From: Obelidium mucronatum
Taxonomy: Eukaryota > Chytridiomycota > Chytridiomycetes > Chytridiales > Chytriomycetaceae
Length of the DNA stretch: 47,957 bases
Assembly: GCA_025765595.1 (NCBI GenBank)
Contig: JAIVFH010000219.1
Coordinates: 1-47,957 of the forward strand
Direction: 5' to 3'
Position numbers and translations under genes: made by a program. The number at the start of each line of letters is the position of its first letter. The stretch's first letter is position 1. This document shows positions 22,501-32,602 of the stretch, piece by piece. A model generated the notes under the pieces. It saw only the letters and a list, made by a program, of their open reading frames with translations, did not search any database and was not told the DNA's origin.

Positions 22501-23040
22501 AATCACATCGACAGGCAGAATGCCAAGCAAGTTCTCTGACTGATCAATGATAACGACCAGCGCCACGGCCGTGACAAAGCCCCTGAGCAGTGCGCGCGAC
22601 AGCACCGAGTCCAGGAAGCCCAGCCGGAAGAAGCCGAGCAGAAACGTAAACACGCCGACCATCAGCGCGAGCAGATTCGCGGCCGCAATGCGCTCGGCGG
22701 GCGAGTTTGCGCCGCCCTCGGCGACGGCGGCGGCAGTCAGAATCGACACGAGGGCCTCTGGGCCGACGCCGAGCTGCCTGCTTGTGCCGAGCAGCGCGTA
22801 CGCCAGCAGCGGCGCGATGCTCGTGTGCAGCCCAAACACTGGCGCAACCCGCACAATCGCCTGCGCGTACGACAGCGCCTGCGGCACGAGCAGGCACGCC
22901 ACGCTCAGCCCCGCGAGCACGTCGCCAGGCAGCTGCGCAAGCCCGTACACGGGCGCCCACGAGAGCACAGGCACGTAGTAGCGCACGCGCGTCCACAGGA
23001 AGCTGTTTCTCGGTCTCGGTCTCGGGCGCGGGCGCGTCAT
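19200..23040 (-). CDS. SulP/SLC26 anion transporter with STAS domain
   Basis: Multipass sulfate/anion transporter. ATG 23040 gives a short Arg/Pro-rich start, then the SulP core: YGLAQLPGDVLAGLSVACLL, LVPQALSYAQAIV and LGVGPEALVSIL (exon 1, down to about 22160). Exon 2 (about 21604-21047) continues with ESIVIGKTYASKYNY, NRELVALGISNIVGSFFGAW and the last helices, ending VVKHTTK. Exon 3 starts at 20664 (TRIAILGR) and carries the STAS domain (ILRIEEGLFFGNSGQLKDRL, then IIFDVGAVTAIDAT), split by a long Ser/Arg-rich insert and by a small intron near 20030-20090. The tail ends DLEYGSDNVWD at 19200. The two large introns (about 550 and 382 nt) are filled with GC hairpins and A-runs. The frame shifts near 22300, 19790 and 19560, so either indel errors or decay is present. 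Confidence 0.75.
20665..21046. repeat. Intronic double-hairpin array (SulP intron 2)
   Basis: The + strand carries hairpins ACCGCC-TTCG-GGCGGT type: 20869-20883, 20890-20904, 20927-20941, 20948-20962, 20982-20996, 21002-21016 and about 21021-21036. The first four form two doublets. Each doublet is one ACCGCC hairpin, the spacer GCAAAC and one ATCGCC hairpin, followed by GCC and 12-15 A residues; the doublet period is 55-58 bp. The third ACCGC hairpin has a changed base but keeps pairing through a G-T pair. The array lies wholly inside a GT-AG intron whose removal joins VVKHTTK to TRIAILGR. Confidence 0.9.
21625..22115. repeat. Intronic hairpin array, mixed orientation (SulP intron 1)
   Basis: About a dozen short GC hairpins separated by A-rich runs. 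Clear ones are TCGCCGAAGGCGA (21651-21663), ATCGCCGCAGGCGAT (21670-21684), ACCGCCTTCGGCGGT (21755-21769 and 21800-21814), ACCGCCTACGGCGGT (22006-22020) and AACGCCTTCGGCGTT (22095-22109). Others near 21870, 21912, 21957 and 22045 are imperfect. The first few have GAA/GCA loops on the + strand and the later ones TTCG or TACG, so orientation changes within the array. Confidence 0.88.
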
Positions 23041-23104
23041 TTGTTACAAGGACAAGTCAAGTGAATCAAGAAATTTACTCCTTCTTTCTTTCTCTGAAAA
23101 GTAC

Positions 23105-24636
23105 TCAGTATGGACGGTCGCGGCGGTCGCGGCGGTCATCATCTCGACGGCGGTCGCCGTATCCCCCACTGTTTCCGCCATAGTCTCCCCTGCCGCCAAA
23201 GTCTCCACGGCCACCACCACCACCACCACCACCACCACCACGATCACCTCCTCCGTATCCACCACGATCGCCCCCGTATGAAGGACGACCGCCTCCACCT
23301 CCAGATCCATCATTTGGCCTGGGTGCTTGACACTTGTTGCATTCGTGGCGTCGAGCAAAGTTTTTGTTGCCGCATCTGATTAGTACACAATAAAAGAAAG
23401 ATGATTTAATGTGAATTAAACTGAGAAAGAAATATTGAAGAGACAATAACTCACCCTGAACACTCCCAGTCTCCATCTCGTGCTGGCGGTGCTCCTCGGC
23501 CACCTCCTCCACCGTATCCACCACCACCGCCGCCAGCATCACCGCCACCACCGCCTGACCCAGCAGGACGAGGAGTTTGACAACGATTACATTCATGTCT
23601 TCTAGCAAAATTCTTGTTGCTGCATGAAGGACACTCCCAATCCCCTTCAGCACCAGGAGGACCACCTCGTCCACCACCTCCATATCCACCACCGCGATCC
23701 CCACCGCGATCTCCATAACCACCACCTCTACCACCACCACCACCTCTGCCCCCACCTCTTCCACCAAAACCACGCCCACCGCCACCACCGCCTCCGCTTT
23801 CAGCAAACTTAACAGCCCCAGCAGGCGCATCCGCAAGACAAACCACAATATTCCCAGATCCACCAGGGAACGGCTTTCCATTAAAGAAATTGATTGCAGC
23901 TTGTGCAGCCGGCGGGTCCTCGTAACTCAATGTCGCATCTCCTTTCGGCATTTGCGTCGCCTTGTCTTTGTAGATCCAGATTTTGGGACCAGGAGGTCTG
24001 AGTTTCTTGTCCGTCTATAAAAAAATTGGTGTTTTTTGCATGTTCTAGTTTTTGCAATTATGTTTTTGCAAACAGAGACAAGCCACCTTGATGATTCCAA
24101 TCTGGCCAAAATGCTGCGCCAGCGTCGCCTCTGTGACAGAGTCGGGTAGTCCAGTGATGTAGATTGTGTCGTCGCTCTTTCCTTCGGGAACACTCGATGC
24201 TGGCGCCGAAGAGGAAGAAGAGGAACCACGGACACCTAGCGGCGTGTTGTTTGTGCCGCTGTTTACACTGGGCGCCGCGTGTTGGCGTTGGACTACTCCA
24301 AAGTTGGGGGGTCGATAGGAAGAACACAGAGAGAACAGAGACAACAGAGAGAAATTGAAGTAAATGTTGTATTTTAGAACTAAACACCTTTTGAACAACA
24401 CCGTTTTGCCGGAGTGAAGGGCAAGTGAAGAAAAAAAAACGAGAAAAACCCGAACCGGAAGCACTATGGCTTTGACCCTGTCCCTGTTGTCCCTGTTGTT
24501 GTTGCTGCTGCTGCTGCTGCTGTCCTTGCCCCTGACCCTGCTGAGCATAGTACTGTGCCCACGCTGCAGCATAGGCTTCGTACCCGCCGTACTGAGCATA
24601 AGGGTCTTCAGCACCTTGACCTTGCTGATCTGCCAT
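23105..24636 (-). CDS. FET/TAF15-like RNA-binding protein: RRM plus two RanBP2 zinc fingers
   Basis: RNA-binding protein with the FUS/EWS/TAF15 layout. From ATG 24636 there is a low-complexity Gln/Gly/Tyr N terminus ([17 protein letters not shown] and a run of ten Gln). An RRM follows, with RNP2 IYITGLP and a later half starting [18 protein letters not shown]. The usual RNP1 position reads [10 protein letters not shown], as in FET proteins. Next come Gly-rich and RGG stretches around two RanBP2-type zinc fingers: [18 protein letters not shown] and, across an intron, [17 protein letters not shown]. The C terminus is RGG/RDD-rich and ends RRDRRDRPY at 23105. Introns interrupt the N-terminal region, the RRM (after GQIGIIK) and the second finger. 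The role is inferred as nuclear RNA binding and possibly condensate formation. It shares a 31-bp divergent start region with the next gene. Confidence 0.82.
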
Positions 24637-24667
24637 TTTCGCACACTATTTATTTTTTATTGAAAAA
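24637..24667. promoter_or_regulatory. 31-bp divergent spacer between two start codons
   Basis: Only 31 bp separate the ATG of the FET-like gene (minus strand, 24636) from the ATG of the membrane protein gene (plus strand, 24668). The spacer is AT-rich. Any two promoters must overlap the 5' ends of both genes, so shared or interfering regulation is likely. That is inference. Confidence 0.55.
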
Positions 24668-25617
24668 ATGGCGAAAGTGGAAGAGCTTTCCATCAGTGAG
24701 GAAGACCAACTACGAATCATTGAACAGGTTGAACAAAGTAAAATTTTGGATTGCTCAAGTATACTTTAGATCTGATATACACTGTTTTTTCAGACAGGAA
24801 TCATCAACAAACTCAAACAGAAGGAAAAGCAACAACAAAAGCAAAAGCAACAACAACAACAACAAACCCTTTTCGATTCAGACGACGACGAAGACAACGA
24901 TGGATTCAACTCTGAAAGCGAAAACCAAGACTCTGACAACGCCGACGACGACGATAAACCACTAAAACCATTAATCGACCTCTCCCAACCCTTCCCCCTC
25001 CACCAAAACCAAAACAACCCCAACAACAACGAAGAAGAAGACCTCATATTCAACACCCTCCTCCTCGCAATCCCACTCACAATCCTCCATTCCGCGTTAG
25101 AATACGTTATACACGTTCAATACGGGTTCAGTGAAAAATACAACTTGACGTATATCACGACGCATAGTCTGCCCTTTTTTGCGGCGCTTTTCGTTGTTAT
25201 GGTTACGACGGGGAGGGTGAAGCAGAGGGCTTGGATGCAGGCTGGGTTTGCGGTGGTGGCTGCTGCGTGTGGGGTTTATATTATTAAGGTAATGTGTATG
25301 TGGGTGTGTGTGTGTGTGTGTGTGTAGGTGCGGGTGCGAGGGAAATTATGCGCTTTCTTTCCTCTTATTAAGTTATCACTCATACCCATCTATGTAAAAA
25401 AAAAAAATAGGTCTCGGATCCAACAAAACATGAACCGTTCGGCGTCATGATCCAAACGGCGGGTGTCAGTGTTCTTTGGATATACAGTGTGATTCAATCG
25501 AGGCTTGGGTTTTCTGTGTGTGGAGTTGGGGTGCCGCTTTTTTATTATTGGTTGCAAGGGTGGAGGGATGGTGGTTCTGGTGGTGGTGCTGGTTCTGCTG
25601 GGAAGTTTGCGTTATGA
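24668..25617 (+). CDS. Conserved fungal membrane protein (probably DUF7719 type)
   Basis: ATG 24668 opens MAKVEELSISEEDQLRIIEQ. A GT-AG intron to about 24797 is followed by a Lys/Gln-rich stretch and a long acidic/Asn/Pro linker. The C half is a small membrane domain: LIFNTLLLAIPLTILHSALE, YVIHVQYGF, a helix around HSLPFFAALFVVMVTTGR, another at AGFAVVAAACGVYIIK, and after a second intron (ending at about 25410) VMIQTAGVSVLWIYSVIQ and a last hydrophobic stretch. This domain looks like the fungal family I know as DUF7719, of unknown function; the name should be checked. The second intron contains a TG microsatellite. Stop at 25615-25617. Confidence 0.65.
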
Positions 25618-26587
25618 AGAAATATCTATAAAAGAAGACAATTAAAAACTCTGTCAAATGGTCTTTTTTTCTTTTTCTTTTCGAGGTACTTATAGGCGAT
25701 GGTTAGGGTAAAAGGAATCTCCCCCTACTGCTCATATTTCTTCTTCAAAAAAAAACTCGGCAATGATACTATATCTAGCATTTGGGAGTTTTTTTGTCCC
25801 TTGGCAACAAGGGTAATGGCTGTAAAGATAGTCCGGGGACTAGCATAGAGCAAGTTGCAACCACGCGTGGCGGACTTTGGGCACTTGTCTTTGGTAAAGA
25901 CAACTTTGTCCCGTGTAAAGGGAAGTCAAAGAAAAGTTTTCGAGAAATTCAATTCTCGCGTTCAAAAACTTCTTGGTTGGGTTCCAAGAGGGCATTGTCT
26001 TTTTCTTAATGGACAATACTCTATCTCAAGAAACAGCAAAACGCTGCTTGTCGATTAGCCTCCTTTCTCGAATTGTGGTGCGGTTTCTTGTAGCCATTGC
26101 TTCTTACCTCTTGTCGTCACATACAACGCGAAATACTTATCAAAGTAATTATTGACGAAGACAAAGGGCGGATTAAATAATAAAGGGAAAAGAGCTTGTG
26201 GATCAAGTAGCCGAATTCAAGTTTTTTTTTTGTTGTTTTTTTTATGACACTTGATTTTTTAAACTTGTTCAAAAAAAAACACGCTCTTTTCTATAGTTGA
26301 TCATTTCAAGGGTCTTTTGCAGATATTACCCCATTCCGATTGTGTTGACAGAATGTGGGAGGTGGAGGAGCATTATCTGCAGTCCTCCTCGACAGGAGCT
26401 TCTGTCGCACAGACTTCTTCATTAAAAATGAACCAGCTTTTATTGTTTGTGTGTTGTTGTTGTTTTTTTTAAGACCCATCCCTTCATTCATTCATATTGA
26501 TAATATACACAAGACCTTAAACCGTAGCTTCCCCCCCTTTTTTTGTTGCATTTCCTCCATTGACCTCCAACAACCTCCCTTTTTTTT
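25618..26587. other. 970-bp region without a recognised gene
   Basis: The 3' UTR of the membrane protein gene probably ends near 25700. The stretch 25740-26160 has several overlapping open frames up to 75 codons and a somewhat higher GC content, but no domain. It could hold a non-coding RNA; I matched it against U1, U2, U4, U5, U6 and U3 landmarks from memory and saw none. The region 26220-26580 is T-rich and is probably the 3' UTR of the ECL1-like gene. Confidence 0.35.
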
Positions 26588-27443
26588 CTACTTTCTCAAT
26601 CGATTGTTGAACGCTAATGAAACCAGCATATCTTCAGCATTCGCACTCGCACCAGCAACAGTCACCATTCCACCGTCAGGCCCACCCGTGCTACTAAAAT
26701 CATTTGATCCATTCAAGTACGGACTCTGGGGAATAATACGACCATTCAGTTTGGGACTACTTAATAATCGGGGATTCATGAATGGACTGGATATGCCTCG
26801 TTGGGTAGTGGTGCTGTTGTTGTTGGGTATAGGTTGCGAGAACGGACTCGAGATCAATGGCGCTGTCGAATGTTTCCTCCCCTTTTGTTGTTGCAGTTGC
26901 AGTTGCTGTTGAGGGGGTGGTAGCTCGATTTCCGACATTGGAAGCGCAAGGAATGGAATCGAGGAGGTATTATTATTCAATGGAGTTGAAGTGAAGGCAA
27001 ATGGCGAGCTTCTTGCAGACTGGTTCGAGCTCCTTGTTCCCCCTCCACCACCGTTATTGGCATTCCCTCCCGTGAAGCGAGGCGATGCCGTGGGATTCGT
27101 TGTTGGTGTGATTGTAGATGGCGGTAGGAAACTTGGATTGATAAAGGGCGATCTGGGCGATTGAAGCAACACGTTTTGGAGATGGTTGTGGGGATAAAAA
27201 GCAATCGGCGCTGCATTGTCGGTGTCAATGAGTCCGTCTAGAGACCAGTTTGAGAGTGAAACTGCTGGATGGTCTTCTTTTTCTTTGCAGGCGACAGAGC
27301 AATACAATGATTGGGGCTGCGTTGCCTTTCCACAGGAACACCTGATTCAACCGCAAACCGAGGTGTTATTTTCTTTTCTGCTTCTTTACAAATGCATTAT
27401 AGGAATGCGCTTTTTTTTCCTCGTACCAGTTGAGATCTGACAT
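26588..27443 (-). CDS. ECL1-like zinc-finger protein
   Basis: Two exons: 27443-27427 and 27341-26588, with an 85-nt GT-AG intron. Joining them gives an N terminus MSDLNWCSCGKATQPQSLYC then SVACKEKEDH. The pattern C-x-C-G(x9)YCS-x2-C is the treble-cleft-like Cys finger found at the N terminus of the small fungal ECL1 (life-span regulatory factor) family. The rest is low complexity, rich in Ser, Pro, Asn and Gln, with repeated SSPF/SPF motifs that could be phosphosites. It ends NNRLRK. ECL1 proteins in yeasts are stress- and metal-responsive, but this is longer (about 245 residues) and only the finger supports the assignment. Confidence 0.6.
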
Positions 27444-27904
27444 TAGAGGAAAGTACTATCCAAAGCTTGATTGCAGATTACAATGTGGCTTTCTGAGAAG
27501 CAAATGTTATAGGATATAAAATCAAAGACCCAAAAAAAGAAAAAGAAAAAAAAGAAACGTGTTCAAAGTGAGCGCGTGTTTGTTGCGGCGAATATGATTG
27601 GTTGGACTCCAAAATGACAATTTTCTCATTTTCCACTCCCACGCACCCCATAGACAGGTTTCCAAGTCAATCTATTGCAAAAAGACACAACACGTTACCA
27701 ATTACAACTACTAGCTTACTAACGATATGCGGCCGTAAAAATGAAAGGGCAGGGGAAAATACAGATGTTGCGGCGTTACCAAAAAGCGAAACAAATCAAA
27801 AACAAGGAGAACGAAGAGATGCATGATATTACAAAGAATAGAATCTAGTCCTTTGAATTTTGGTGTTAAGTTGCCTTGCAAGAGCATGTAAAGTTACAGC
27901 GACA
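27444..27904. promoter_or_regulatory. Divergent intergenic region
   Basis: Spacer between the ECL1-like gene (minus) and the small membrane protein gene (plus). It should contain both promoters. A 75-codon open frame at 27602-27826 has no visible domain. An A-rich tract lies at 27530-27557. Confidence 0.35.
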
Positions 27905-28172
27905 ATGAGTCATCAGGAGCTCGTTGAGTATAAACAGCGTGCTTAGAGTCGCGAGTCGCAAGTGATGTGTATGTGTTAATTTTGAGTTGCTTCTGATCCC
28001 AACTTCAGTTGTTGGTTCAGGAGCGCTTGGCGCCATTGCAATTGTTGCAGTGCGATATCATGGACTCAAGAATGCGCGCCGTTTCGAAAGTAAGGCGAGT
28101 GAGACAAAGTTCTTGACCGGGAGATACTTGAGGACTAGTTCCAAACCTGTTGGACAGTGTTCAAAGAGGTAA
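27905..28172 (+). CDS. Small single-pass membrane protein, 65 residues
   Basis: ATG 27905 gives MSHQELVEYKQ. If the GT-AG intron from about 27939 (GTGCTT) to 28008 (CTTCAG) is removed, the frame continues LVGSGALGAIAIVAVRYHGL, KNARRFESKASE and ends PVGQCSKR at 28172. The predicted protein has one helix of small and hydrophobic residues followed by a basic segment, like many small mitochondrial or ER membrane proteins. The splice phase fits, but the donor is weak. I do not recognise a family. Confidence 0.45.
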
Positions 28173-28289
28173 AAACAATACGTCAAGAAGCAGTTATTTA
28201 ATCAACAAGGTTGCAAGTGCGCAATCATCTCTCATATTGTTCAACGTCGAGAATACCACCAGTCTGTGTTATTATCAAACCAAAAACCG

Positions 28290-29794
28290 TTAGCTATCCG
28301 TTGTGGAAGAATCTGGGGTCGCCCTTACCACGATAGTGTAACTAGCAGTGTTCTCTGGATAGTTTGGCGACTTTACCAGCATCGCCTGTCTGGAATATCG
28401 TAAGTTAGAAATACGACTCTGTCTGCGTTGAATGCCCATAAACCCACCGAACCCCTTGCCGCCAGAACAACACAACGCGATTTGTGCAAGCATGACCCCA
28501 GCTGTCTCCTAAACACAAACCACGTCAAACGAAACGAACAAACAACAAACAAAAAAAGTGTATCGAACCGAGTGCGGGCACTAGAGTGGATACATCTTGA
28601 TTTCCAACTTTCACTACTTTTGTTGCCATTTGATTGACGACGAGAACCTGACACCAGAATCAGTTCAAATCGCTTCAAATTCCACCAAACGACTCACACA
28701 AATAGAATATGTTCCAGCCAGTTTCCTGAGTATCTGTGCCGATGTTGACAGTAATCGCGATCGTAAACCCATATCCCCGAACCCTTGTCTAAAGTGGAAT
28801 GCAATGCTGTCCAAAACTATCAATTTGATCTGTTACGAGCAGATGGGTTAACGCAATTGTGAACCGAAATTTACAAACCCAACCTTTGGATTCTCCTGTA
28901 CTACAGTTTCTAATTGGTGCAGCAGCGCAATCTGCTCAATATGATCGTGTACTCTGTAAACTCGTATATTGGTGAGGATGGCGCTGACATTATCTTCCTG
29001 ATCTTGCGGATTAGATGTGGGGCAGTCTCTTTCGACACGAGCTGCTGCCATTTCAGCCACACGTTCAACTGAAAAACTGCCTTCCGTGTCTATTCATATC
29101 AACCCACTTAAACAAACGCGTCGGGGATATCTATGGATTACCGATATAGATGGCTTCGCCCTCTGCTCCCCCAGATTTCGTTCCCAGTTGAACATTGACA
29201 CAAAGTTGCATGCTACAGAAGGCGGATTCGGTTTTAGCATTCGACAACTGTTGACGACAGCTTGACATGGCCATACCCAAATTGGGTTTTACCGACACCG
29301 GGTGGTCCGCATAGTTCCGTGACCTTTGTGTGTGTGTGTGTGTTCAAGGGTGATGTTTTCGGACACAGCTTTTATGTTTGTTACCTGTGCAGCTGGGAAG
29401 CCTCCTTTGAACAAGCTGTCGACTTGCCGAGATCCTGATGTGATGGCCACTCGTTTCGTTTGTGCTTGCAGTGAATCAAATGCTGAGATGGATGTGAAGC
29501 CGGCTGGAAGTCAAAACGTGGTCAACAGACACGAACGAATTCAATTGACACATTCACCCACTTGGTCCAGCCTGGCGGCAAAGTGACTTGGCTGTTTCTG
29601 CGCGAGTAGTTGGTTGAGGTTCGGATGAAAACATTCAAGTTTGAATGCAATGGTTTCTTTTTACCGTTTCCAACTTCGGCCAGGATCAGCACATCGAGCG
29701 AGTTCTTTGCCCCCGCTGCAGTCATCTTTGCTCTGGTTTCGGAGTCAATGTTGAACGTTGCGAGTGGCCGCGGAATTGGCTTTGAAGGTCGCAT
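28290..29794 (-). CDS. RAD51C: RAD51C recombinase paralogue
   Basis: RecA/RAD51-fold ATPase that acts in homologous recombination within RAD51-paralogue complexes. ATG 29794 gives MRPSKPIPRPLATFNIDSET, like the family N terminus. Then ITSGSRQVDSLFKGGFPAAQ leads into Walker A GPPGVGKTQ, with an intron directly after FG. Splicing there (GTATGG...CTGTAG) gives GKTQFGMQLCVNV. Next come GGAEGEAIYIDTEGSFSVER, across another intron, and Walker B KLIVLDSIAFHFR. Then NQMATKVVKVG and PALGDSWGHACTNRVV, the C-terminal motif typical of RAD51C, and the end NPENTASYTIVV-like strand and stop at 28290. The motif order and the VPALGxSWGHA box point to RAD51C rather than RAD51B/D or DMC1. At least six introns are present; the borders near 28560-28640 are less certain. 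Confidence 0.85.
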
Positions 29795-29949
29795 TTTGTG
29801 GTTTTATTTGTCAGTATTTGTCATCGCATATTTTGAAACATATACTATCACTGCACTATGCGTGGCAAACAAACTGACTGCAGCGCGACAGGCAGCTACA
29901 TTTCTGTATGCTTTCTGTGCTCTGATGGGAATAATCGGAAGATACGACA

Positions 29950-32450
29950 AATACAACGACACGGTTGAGACGACCGTGTATTGTGAATGGATTGAGAGAT
30001 GGGTTCCAAAGTGGGTTTTCAGCAGAGGGAAGTGGTGGTGTGGGGGTGGGCGTGGGGCAAGGTACTCGCGTTCCCGGGCAATTGAGGGGGAGAACGCCAG
30101 CTGTTTCTAGTCTTTCTTCGAGTGTGGGCAATTCGGCGCTAGGTAGTAGTGTTGCTGGGGCACTGGAATCTGATTTGAGGCCGACGCAAACCAGTAGTGG
30201 GAGTCAGTATTTTTCATCGATTATTGATTTGGATTTGGAGTATGGGTCTGATAACGTTTGGGATTGAGAAGTTGGAGGGTGCTGAGTTGCTTCTCGTCTG
30301 ATTTAAATATATATATTTTTTTATGTATTGGAGAAATGGCCTCGTATCCCTGTGTGTTTTTTGAAGTCGGATTTTTTGGTGGTGGCGATTTCTTGTGGAG
30401 TATTACTGCTTGATGAGACCATTCTTGGCGGGGGGCAGATTACAAGTGGACGGAGGGCATTCGGCGCGAAAAAATTGGCCTGGGCGGGGTTTGAAAATAA
30501 ATATATTTGGTGGAATATAATTTATGGTCAGTTTAAATAAAAAAAGATGCTCAAAACAAACTCCTCCTCCGCAAATATTCCAGACGCGATCCATCGAGTC
30601 TACAGCCGTCACCTCTAGCTTATGACTCTCTATCACCTTTAGCCAAGTCACTCGCTGGTTAGTGGTTGATCCTTTTAAGTCGCGTGTCAAACACTAACAA
30701 AGAATTTTCTGACTAATAGACTTATCGCTTCGCCACGCCATCTTCGCACTTCCTGCCTTCAGTCGACTTAGTCTTATCCAACGCGGTCAAATCTATTATA
30801 TAAAGTGCTAAATGACGCGTTCGCCTGGTGCGAGCTACTTGTTCAACTCTGACAATTCCGACATTCTGAGAACACCCATAAATTATTCAACAGTTCCTAC
30901 CTGAATCCGCCACCAAGAACTTCAAGATCAAGTCTCAAATGGAGATTTTAATGTCGCGTTACGCGTATTACTTTGTAAATGCTTTGCCTGTTCGGATAAT
31001 TTCACAAATTACTTATTTCCCTGTGATTTAATTTCAACACAGTAAAGAGTCCCGAGAGCTTCAAGATGTAGTATCCACACAAGAATTACCACACACGCAC
31101 GATCGATATTCCGCTTACGGGTACATCTAGCGTCCTCTTTTAACTTGAAATCGTTTTTTTTATTATTATTATTGGAAAACCAACTTACATTCCTTTCTTT
31201 ACCCCCATCAGGCTCCAATGGGATCCGGATTGCAACTGAAGTAGCGGCATCGGAAACCAAGACCAAAGTAGCAAAACGGAAACCCACCGACGCGGTGCTG
31301 CGAAACACGAAAACTGAACACAGTTGACAGAACGCACTTGCTCTTTTTTCGAGTGTTTTCTCGGAACGCGGATTGTCTCCCAGCTGACCACGAATGTCTG
31401 AATTTGTAATACCGTGACACGACTCATGAAGTGTGTAAGCGAGGGTTCAACCCTCGCCGAAATCTGATTGTTTTCCACCGTTGTCACGTGAGCTTTTCTT
31501 ACTCTATGGCAGCGCGATTCATGAACGCAAAGCTGGGAGAACGCTCGGCAAGAAGGAAGTGCCGATGTCGGCTGCGGGATGATTTCGTGGAGTAGCGGAT
31601 GTGTAGGAGGGGAGTACTGGAGTAGCGAAACGGGACAGGTGACTGGCGCTGTGATCTGCGATGAAACGCTCTTGAAACCCGAATGAAGAGGTAAATTTGC
31701 CAGTTTGTGCCCACATCATCTTTACTGACCATCTTCCTTTATTTTACTCATCTTTTACTCTTCCCCACTCTCGCTCTCCCTCATGTCAACTTCCATCTGC
31801 ATCTCGAGAGTCTTTGGCATTTGACGCGTCGGAGTCCCAGTTTCGGTACCAAAGTAGTTGCAACGAGAAACCGGACCCTGAGTAGTGGGAACAAGCAACC
31901 CGACCTTTGATGCGAAAAACTGTCACGCTTGACGTAGCTGCTGCGAATGCGGGTCCATTTTATGCCTTTGGCTCCTCTTGGCTCACGACGGAAGCACAAT
32001 CAGGATGTACGCTCCTCGGACTCTATGGTGGTCACTTCCGTAATGGTAGCTGAACAGTAGAGTTTCGGGAGAGCTACTACCCTATGTAGAAAGAGCTTTT
32101 GGTCTCTACAGATGTCACTTCCTCAATAAGGAAGCTGACTAGTGAGGCCAGAACGATTGTGCCAGAAGTCGTTGAGCTTACGGGCCACTCGGAAAACCTG
32201 GATACCAGTGTTTTCGGCTTCTACTGAAGGAAGACAGGATTAGTAGTAACCGAAATAGGGTTGCTTGGTTGCAAAAAGGAGAAGGCGACTGGGAAGCAGC
32301 GAAACGGAAAGCGCTTTTTGAGGGGTTTTGGCTCTTGAAACAACAACCCTGGCTTGGCAGACGTTTTGATTCCCCACCTCCTCGTGGTGTCTGCTGGAAA
32401 CGCGGTCTCTTTTTAGAGCATTGCGGCTAGGCGGGAATCACTTCTTTGGA
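29950..32450 (-). repeat. Dispersed repeat copy C (2.5 kb), inverted relative to copy B
   Basis: Reverse-complement of copy B with few changes, running from the SulP tail fragment (29965) to AGCCGCAATGCTC..GGCTAGGCGGGAATC (32405-32445). The left border lies near 29950, where similarity to the SulP tail ends inside an ACAACGAC repeat. The palindrome of copy B recurs at 31439-31457. Shared open frames, for example one ending at 31781 and its partner in copy B at 17459-17665, do not resemble any family I know. Confidence 0.88.
29965..30267 (+). pseudogene. Duplicated SulP C-terminal fragment in repeat copy C
   Basis: A continuous 100-codon frame that ends QYFSSIIDLDLEYGSDNVWD, nearly the same as the last 100 residues of the SulP transporter at 19200-19502. 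It starts abruptly with no transporter sequence before it, 170 bp upstream of the RAD51C start. It has kept an open frame despite about 15 percent amino-acid change, but without the rest of the gene it cannot encode a transporter. It could still be transcribed from a nearby promoter. Confidence 0.85.
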
Positions 32451-32602
32451 ATTTACATAGTGCTTGTAAGTGAGTTCTCCAGTATTTCACCACTCTGACC
32501 GCGTTGAAGAGGTCCGATTTTAGATTAGAGTTATGTGTGAACATGTTTTTGATGTGTATTAATGCGTTTCTCTTTTTTTCCGTTTAATTATTAACCTTTC
32601 TC

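Noticed and set aside
22544..23183. Long Arg/Ala-rich frames in several phases at the SulP start
   Set aside because: High GC at codon ends of the real SulP exon makes all frames open; only the minus frame from 23040 matches a family.
23110..23881. His-rich and Val-rich frames overlapping the FET-like gene
   Set aside because: They come from GGN codons of the RGG regions read in other frames.
25300..25327. TG dinucleotide run
   Set aside because: Plain microsatellite inside an intron; nothing beyond that.
25855..26058. 67-codon frame in the spacer after the membrane protein gene
   Set aside because: Overlaps other frames of similar length and shows no domain or splice signal.
29216..29312. 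Apparent frameshift in RAD51C just after Walker A
   Set aside because: A GT-AG intron directly after GKTQFG restores the frame and gives GKTQFGMQLCVNV.
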